From Mytilus galloprovincialis (Eukaryota; Mollusca; Bivalvia; Mytilida; Mytilidae): a DNA stretch of 64,000 nucleotides. The notes below the pieces were generated by a model that ran no database searches, was not told the origin of the DNA, and saw only the letters and a list, made by a program, of their open reading frames with translations. Of the stretch, positions 62,401 to 64,000 are shown in pieces. Position numbers and translations under genes: made by a program. The stretch lies in contig NC_134840.1 of NCBI RefSeq assembly GCF_965363235.1, forward strand, positions 85,532,916-85,596,915, written 5' to 3'. Position 1 is the stretch's first letter, and each line of letters begins with the position of its first letter.

Positions 62401-64000
62401 TCTTGCCCTGGATGAGATCTGGACATTCTTGTCCTCCATTGATGGCTGGTCTGACAACAAATCTCCATCTGAACGAGGAGCCAGTAGCATCAGGTGCTGA
62501 CCATTCATTCCAGTCAGATACAATACATGGAAGTTTGACTGAAAATTATAAAAATAAATATTGTTATATGCTTAATTTTAATTTCAGAATGATTGAAAAA
62601 GTACTGTATTGACTTTTAAATGTAGAGTTTATTAAAGTTTGTTCAAACTCAAATCATTGTTAATTCCAGTCTTGTGAAATAAAAAAATGAATCATTGACC
62701 TAACATTGTAATATTCTCATTACACAGAGGGCATTGCATGATTCTAAAACTTTTTTTGTCTTGCAATATAAAGGCTGTCTTTCTACCAGATAATTAGTTT
62801 ATAATGGCAGATTCAAGAAGTAGTTAGTACATTTATTTCACAGCATTGGTCGTTAATACTTTCAGCTCATATTTTTAATGAAAACCCTGAAAATAAGGCC
62901 AATTTACCTTTGTTGGTTTCAATGAGTTCTGGTGTCTTTTCGTCTTTGTTGATAGCTGGTCGTAATACATATCTCCATCTGAAGGTGGTTCCAGTGGCAT
63001 CAGGTGCTGCCCATGTATTCCATGGACCCACAATAAGTGGCAGTGGTACTGTTGAAAAGAGAGACAATGGTTTCAGTTTGATACCATAGGAAGTAATTTA
63101 AATGTCAAGGAGTATGGAACAAGAAATAAATACTTAAGTATTTGTATAAGATAGTTGCTAAGTTTTACTTCAAGGGCAATTGAGAATGTATAACAAGATT
63201 CTTTTCAGCACTGTTGTTGTTAAACTGTATAACCATTACTATTCTAAAATGTTTTGTTAGATCCTAATTATTCTTTTTTTTTCTCAATTTAAATAAAATG
63301 AAACAGAAATGACTATTATACAATTCATTTAGAAATTTACCCTTTTAAATTCCTTATTTGTCATTTACATGTTTCCTAAAAAGTTTTTATTTATATTCAT
63401 TGAATTAAGTAAGTGATATGGTATCTGCATAAAATATTATATTCAAGAGTTAACTCCTTCAAAATTGTGTAAACCTGACAAGCTATGTATATCTTTTAAC
63501 GTATAATGTTATAATCATACCTTTCTTGCCCTGGATGAGATCTGGACATTCTTGTCCTCCATTGATAGCTGGTCTGACAACAAATCTCCATCTGAATGAA
63601 GAGCCTGTAGCATCAGGTGCTGACCATTCATTCCAGTCGGTAACAATACATGGAAGTTTGACTGCAAACAAATAATTTTAATAATATGAACAAATTACAC
63701 TTTAGGAAAATACAATAAATGGCAGTTTGACTGAAAAAGTATAATCTAGGATGCAAAATATGGGCTGATTTTAACCAGGTGATCAGTTTGAATTCAAATT
63801 CAAGAAGTATCTGGAACATTTATTTCTAAGCATTAGTTGTCAGTACTTTCAGATTTTTAATAAATCATAAGCAAGTTAATTAGATTTATTTACCTTTCTT
63901 GGCCTCGATGAGCTCTGGAGTCTTTTCGTCTTTGTTAATTGCTGGTCGCAATACATATCTCCATCTGAAGGTGCTTCCAGTGGCATCAGGTGCTGCCCAT
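38123..64000 (-). CDS. Giant TSR-module / VWA protein (3' part; continues past right edge)
   Basis: Forty-two one-exon modules and two VWA exons, all bounded by phase-1 introns, join without frame breaks into about 2,190 visible residues. The N-terminus lies beyond 64000. Each module (47 aa; the last two 48) has the thrombospondin type-1 skeleton: a Trp pair W-x-x-W, then an Arg/Trp stack (FRWRF, RTRTR), then GG-xCP. The central CS-TCG cysteines of usual TSRs are absent; at most two cysteines remain. A C-terminal VWA domain carries a full metal-ion site. The design points to an extracellular adhesive or matrix protein, with the WxxW Trp as likely C-mannosylation sites; this is inference from the families. 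No transmembrane segment follows the VWA. Resemblance to coadhesin/hemicentin-type proteins is only architectural, and I do not assign a name. Confidence 0.9.
38887..39264 (-). CDS. VWA exon 1
   Basis: Encodes DIMVIVDSSGSIG (DxSxS metal site), LGMIQFSTDVQDIFHF, and YMGATTCTSKALEHV (Thr of the second metal-site loop). 378 bp, phase 1 to phase 1. Confidence 0.92.
39622..39765 (-). CDS. TSR module 1 (C-terminal most), 48 aa
   Basis: Two-Cys class. DCRVGHWEEWSEPFGFGTRT, then GGDRCPDLEQEAPA. Closest to ordinary TSRs, with GTRTRTRRV. Confidence 0.9.
40178..40321 (-). CDS. TSR module 2, 48 aa
   Basis: Two-Cys class. DCEVGNWGSWGAAHPKTGMS, ERTRKV, GGKDCPELIERKR. Confidence 0.9.
40757..40897 (-). CDS. 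TSR module 3
   Basis: Two-Cys class. DCVVLEWGAWTVNAITGTST, RRRAI, GGRPCPKTFETEE. Confidence 0.9.
41090..41195 (-). repeat. Mussel-type dispersed repeat, GGGGAATGTGTCAAAG family, copy 4
   Basis: Short copy in the intron between modules 4 and 3: minus strand GAAATGGGGAATGTGTTAAA and CTACCAATGGGTTTG. Confidence 0.6.
41512..41652 (-). CDS. TSR module 4
   Basis: Two-Cys class but the most diverged: DCVMGQWTNWSEMIEGGLVT, RSRRIMKNGN, then EPCGETAESKK, with CG in place of CP. Donor base C. Confidence 0.88.
42639..42779 (-). CDS. TSR module 5
   Basis: Two-Cys class. DQPCIVSEWSYWSTPNNNGI, RRTRTVLRAAVG, GKPCPELEETKE. Near twin of module 6. Confidence 0.92.
43062..43202 (-). CDS. TSR module 6
   Basis: Two-Cys class. 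DQPCVVSEWSYWSTPDSNGV, RRTREVLRATVG, GQDCPDLQETKQ. Confidence 0.92.
43398..43571. repeat. 58-bp minisatellite, three units
   Basis: CCTCCTCTTMGATTACCGTT starts at 43398, 43456 and 43514. The unit junctions ACTTACCTCCTC read GAGGAGGTAAGT on the gene strand, i.e. splice-donor-like. Confidence 0.9.
43901..44041 (-). CDS. TSR module 7
   Basis: Two-Cys class. RDCVVTEWTLWTAPNRGGRS, ERTRDVQVAPLHGGKRCPPL, KETRR. Confidence 0.92.
44239..45195. mobile_element. 957-bp MITE-like element, CTGTAAATTCAGAAATTATT ends
   Basis: TA-CTGTAAATTCAGAAATTATTGC on the left and its exact reverse complement at 45171-45195 on the right, with TA on both outer sides. A second word GCGAGGTTTAATTATTGCGA occurs in direct orientation near both ends. 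No transposase. Intron between modules 8 and 7. Confidence 0.8.
45281..45425. mobile_element. Long hairpin element
   Basis: AATGACTGTAATATTTTTTC at 45281 pairs with its complement ending at 45425. The inner arms AAAAAATGTGGTGCACACTG (45321-45340) and CAGTGTGCACCACATTTTTT (45367-45386) are perfect. The loop contains ACGCGCGTAGCGGG. Confidence 0.85.
45426..45640. repeat. Dispersed repeat adjoining the hairpin
   Basis: Holds TGATGACGTCACGGTCACAT and CAGCCAATCAGAAGACGTGT. The latter resembles the reverse complement of 7740-7780, next to the other hairpin element. Confidence 0.5.
45740..45880 (-). CDS. TSR module 8
   Basis: Two-Cys class. VICVVSEWGVWSYANSDGIS, KRERTVIIQPQNGAGNCPPL, EETRK. Confidence 0.92.
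46193..46333 (-). CDS. TSR module 9
   Basis: Two-Cys class. KLPCIVSEWTEWSKPDPQGT, RTRTRGVVRPALNGGQECPE, LIQRDK. First module (going N-ward) with the LPC and RP-LN-GG consensus of the large array. Confidence 0.93.
46733..46800. repeat. Dispersed repeat core
   Basis: GATGAGTCTTATGAAACGCG, CGTCTGGCGTACTAAATTAT and AATCCTGGTACC, a phrase I associate with bivalve repeats. Confidence 0.6.
46971..47111 (-). CDS. TSR module 10
   Basis: Two-Cys class, PPL subtype. PLPCIVSDWTEWSSPDATGT, NVDGECPPLLQSRK. Confidence 0.94.
47546..48472. mobile_element. 927-bp segment bounded by an 18-bp perfect inverted repeat
   Basis: TGTGCACCATACATGTGA at 47546-47563 and TCACATGTATGGTGCACA at 48455-48472. AGGAG/CGGGAG-rich words lie just inside both ends. 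No coding content seen. It accounts for the long intron between modules 11 and 10. Confidence 0.65.
48566..48706 (-). CDS. TSR module 11
   Basis: Two-Cys class. PLPCIVSEWTAWTLPDQTGT, RYRYRMMQRPPLNGGKECPD, LVQMQK. Confidence 0.94.
49027..49167 (-). CDS. TSR module 12
   Basis: Two-Cys class. QLPCIVTDWNVWTAVDATGV, SYRYRYIVRPALNGGAECPP, LIQSKK. Confidence 0.94.
49485..49625 (-). CDS. TSR module 13
   Basis: Two-Cys class. SLPCIVSDWTAWSAPDTTGT, IYRFRMMTRPSLNGGAECPD, LLQSKK. Confidence 0.94.
49917..50057 (-). CDS. TSR module 14
   Basis: Two-Cys class. PLPCLVSDWTAWTSPDSTGT, SYSIRMVTRP, GGKECPELIRSKK. Pairs with module 16 (same ELIRSKK end). Donor base C. Confidence 0.94.
50258..50398 (-). CDS. TSR module 15
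   Basis: Two-Cys class, PPL subtype. PLPCLVSDWTEWSGLDATGT, SFRYRMVTRPPINMDGECPP, LIQAKK. Confidence 0.94.
50810..50950 (-). CDS. TSR module 16
   Basis: Two-Cys class. PLPCLVSDWTTWSAPDSTGT, SFSYRMVTRPSINGGKECPE, LIRSKK. Confidence 0.94.
51220..51360 (-). CDS. TSR module 17
   Basis: Two-Cys class, PPL subtype. PLPCLVSEWVEWTAPDATGT, TFRYRFVTRPPINMKGECPP, LIQGKK. Confidence 0.94.
51597..51737 (-). CDS. TSR module 18
   Basis: Two-Cys class. KLPCIVTDWNEWSAADATGS, SFRWRFVTRPSINGGAECPD, LIQGKR. Confidence 0.94.
52080..52108. repeat. (CT)n(AT)n microsatellite
   Basis: CTCTCTCTCTCTC followed by ATATATATATA in the intron between modules 19 and 18. Confidence 0.8.
52149..52289 (-). CDS. TSR module 19, cysteine-free
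   Basis: PLPLIVGPWNTWSASDATGS, SFRWRYVLRPAINKDEPIPE, LIEARK. Leu and Ile stand where the two cysteines of the other class are. Confidence 0.94.
52574..52714 (-). CDS. TSR module 20
   Basis: Two-Cys class. KLPCIVTDWNEWSAPDATGS, SFRWRFVTRPSINGGQECPD, LIQGKK. Confidence 0.94.
53275..53415 (-). CDS. TSR module 21
   Basis: Two-Cys class, PPL subtype. PLPCMVSDWNEWSAPDATGT, SFRYRSVTRPPINMDGECPP, LIQAKK. One silent base differs from module 24. Confidence 0.94.
53716..53856 (-). CDS. TSR module 22, cysteine-free
   Basis: PLPLIVSDWNTWSAADATGS, SFRWRFVTRPAINKDEPIPE, LIEAKK. Donor base A. Confidence 0.94.
54085..54225 (-). CDS. TSR module 23
   Basis: Two-Cys class. KLPCIVSDWSTWSSPDATGS, SFRWRFVTRPSINGGQECPD, LIQGRK. 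Confidence 0.94.
54465..54605 (-). CDS. TSR module 24
   Basis: Two-Cys class, PPL subtype, the same protein sequence as module 21 (PLPCMVSDWNEWSAPDATGT). Confidence 0.94.
55014..55154 (-). CDS. TSR module 25, cysteine-free
   Basis: PLPLIVSDWNVWSAPDATGS, SFRWRFVTRPAINKDEPIPP, LIQGKK. A mosaic: cysteine-free body with the LIQGKK end of the two-Cys class. Confidence 0.94.
55491..55631 (-). CDS. TSR module 26
   Basis: Two-Cys class. KLPCIVADWNEWSAPDATGS, SFRWRFVVRPAISGGQECPD, LIQGKK. Confidence 0.94.
55640..56345. other. Intron between modules 27 and 26
   Basis: No exon or repeat recognised in about 700 bp. Confidence 0.35.
56350..56490 (-). CDS. TSR module 27
   Basis: Two-Cys class. PLPCIVGDWSTWSSPDATGS, SFRFRFVTRPSVNGGKECPD, LIQGRK. 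Confidence 0.94.
56603..56688 (-). pseudogene. Broken TSR exon: front half only
   Basis: Keeps the acceptor and PLPCVVSDWNEWSAPDATGT then SFRYRSV, matching modules 21/24, and then breaks into unrelated sequence (TTTTTTTCTG on the plus strand). No RP-IN-GEC half and no donor. Confidence 0.8.
57037..57060 (-). pseudogene. Broken TSR exon: tail only
   Basis: Encodes DLIEGKK followed by a GGTAGC donor, the end of a module. The sequence upstream of it (higher coordinates) is not TSR. Mirror remnant to 56603-56688. Confidence 0.6.
57153..57293 (-). CDS. TSR module 28, cysteine-free
   Basis: PLPLIVSPWSTWAAPDATGS, TFRWRYVLRPAINKDEPIPE, LIEAKK. First of the strictly alternating part, counting from the C-terminal side. 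Confidence 0.94.
57561..57701 (-). CDS. TSR module 29
   Basis: Two-Cys class. QLPCIVTDWNEWSAPDATGS, SFRWRFVVRPAINGGKECPD, LIQGKK. Confidence 0.94.
58012..58152 (-). CDS. TSR module 30, cysteine-free
   Basis: PLPLIVSPWNTWAAPDATGS, RPAINKDEKTPELIETKK; Thr in place of the second cysteine. Confidence 0.94.
58160..58805. other. Intron between modules 31 and 30
   Basis: No exon or repeat recognised; the frame 58362-58637 is chance. Confidence 0.35.
58810..58950 (-). CDS. TSR module 31
   Basis: Two-Cys class. QLPCIVTDWNEWSAPDATGS, RPSINGGKECPDLIQGKK. Confidence 0.94.
59242..59382 (-). CDS. TSR module 32, cysteine-free
   Basis: PLPLIVGPWNTWAAPDATGT, TFRWRYVLRPAINKDEKTPE, LIETKK. Confidence 0.94.
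59562..59702 (-). CDS. TSR module 33
   Basis: Two-Cys class starting VVLPC. VLPCIVTDWNEWSAADATGS, LFRWRFVVRP, GGKECPDLIQGKK. Same VVLPC start as module 37. Confidence 0.94.
60112..60252 (-). CDS. TSR module 34, cysteine-free
   Basis: PLPLIVSPWNTWAAPDATGS, TFRWRYVVRPAINKDEKTPD, LIEAKK. Same protein sequence as module 38. Confidence 0.94.
60631..60693 (-). CDS. Candidate 63-bp micro-exon between modules 35 and 34
   Basis: Acceptor TGGTTTTACAG, donor GTAAGTC, phase 1 at both ends and open: ALTCNTHRVLYLMVSLLGTT then N. It would add 21 residues with a hydrophobic stretch. It is not a TSR. It could be chance, an alternative exon or part of an internal first exon. Confidence 0.3.
60868..61008 (-). 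CDS. TSR module 35
   Basis: Two-Cys class. KLPCIVNDWTEWSAPDATGS, SFRWRFVVRPAINGGQECPD, LIQGKK. Confidence 0.94.
61199..61339 (-). CDS. TSR module 36, cysteine-free
   Basis: PLPLIVGPWNTWAAPDATGS, TFRWRYVLRPAINKDEPIPE, LIEAKK; Ile replaces the second cysteine as in modules 19, 22, 25 and 28. Confidence 0.94.
61579..61719 (-). CDS. TSR module 37
   Basis: Two-Cys class starting VVLPC. VLPCIVSDWNTWSTADATGS, RPAINGGKECPDLIQGRK. Donor base A. Confidence 0.94.
62053..62193 (-). CDS. TSR module 38, cysteine-free
   Basis: Matches module 34 at protein level (PWNTWAAPDATGS, KDEKTPDLIEAKK). Confidence 0.94.
62398..62538 (-). CDS. TSR module 39
   Basis: Two-Cys class. KLPCIVSDWNEWSAPDATGS, RPAINGGQECPDLIQGKK. 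Confidence 0.94.
62908..63048 (-). CDS. TSR module 40, cysteine-free
   Basis: PLPLIVGPWNTWAAPDATGT, RPAINKDEKTPELIETNK. Confidence 0.94.
63521..63661 (-). CDS. TSR module 41
   Basis: Two-Cys class. KLPCIVTDWNEWSAPDATGS, RPAINGGQECPDLIQGKK. Confidence 0.94.
63894..64000 (-). CDS. TSR module 42, cut by window edge
   Basis: Cysteine-free in the visible part: AAPDATGSTFRWRYVLRP, INKDEKTPELIEAKK. The front (expected PLPLIV..W..W) lies beyond 64000, so the gene continues. Confidence 0.9.

Noticed and set aside
46195..63067. Many plus-strand frames (e.g. MRSGHSCPPLI..., ASMSSGV...)
   Set aside because: They are antisense shadows of the TSR exons; only the minus strand has splice signals and conserved module phase.

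Overview
The window looks like nuclear DNA of a bivalve mollusc, most likely a mussel (Mytilus or a close relative). The basis is AT-rich sequence, small exons in GT-AG introns, and many short dispersed repeats of kinds I associate with mussel genomes. The species is an inference; no marker gene is present.

Layout. 1-10.2 kb is intergenic and repeat-rich: palindromic satellite, dispersed repeats, a dead LINE interrupted by a ~188-bp tandem array, MITEs and a hairpin element. 10.3-30.4 kb, minus strand, is one 22-exon gene. Its exons join in a continuous frame into a 906-residue protein: ankyrin repeats, then a GH20 (beta-hexosaminidase) N-terminal-like domain, then a GH20-like barrel that lacks the catalytic Asp-Glu pair. 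30.5-32.3 kb, plus strand, is a complete two-exon monothiol glutaredoxin 5 gene, head-to-head with the former at 139 bp between start codons. 32.7-38.1 kb is intergenic with tandem and dispersed repeats. 38.1-64.0 kb, minus strand, is the 3' part of a very large gene that continues beyond the right edge. It encodes at least 42 one-exon, 47-48-residue thrombospondin-type-1-like (TSR-like) modules followed by a C-terminal von Willebrand factor A (VWA) domain with an intact metal site. The visible part encodes about 2,190 residues.

The most unusual content is in the two minus-strand genes. In the TSR/VWA gene every complete module has either both of its two cysteines (31 modules) or neither (10 modules). 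The cysteine-free class follows a regular pattern: every third module at about 52-55 kb and every second module from 57 kb to the edge. Exons and introns were amplified together, and the array contains broken exon remnants. The ankyrin/GH20-like gene appears to be an intracellular pseudo-hexosaminidase fusion. Beside its exon 19 lies a duplicated, phase-compatible 74-bp candidate alternative exon.

Glutaredoxin 5 serves mitochondrial iron-sulfur cluster transfer. Nothing in the sequence links the three genes functionally beyond the shared promoter interval of the first two. Exon borders were set by eye from GT/AG sites and phase continuity; transcripts were not available.
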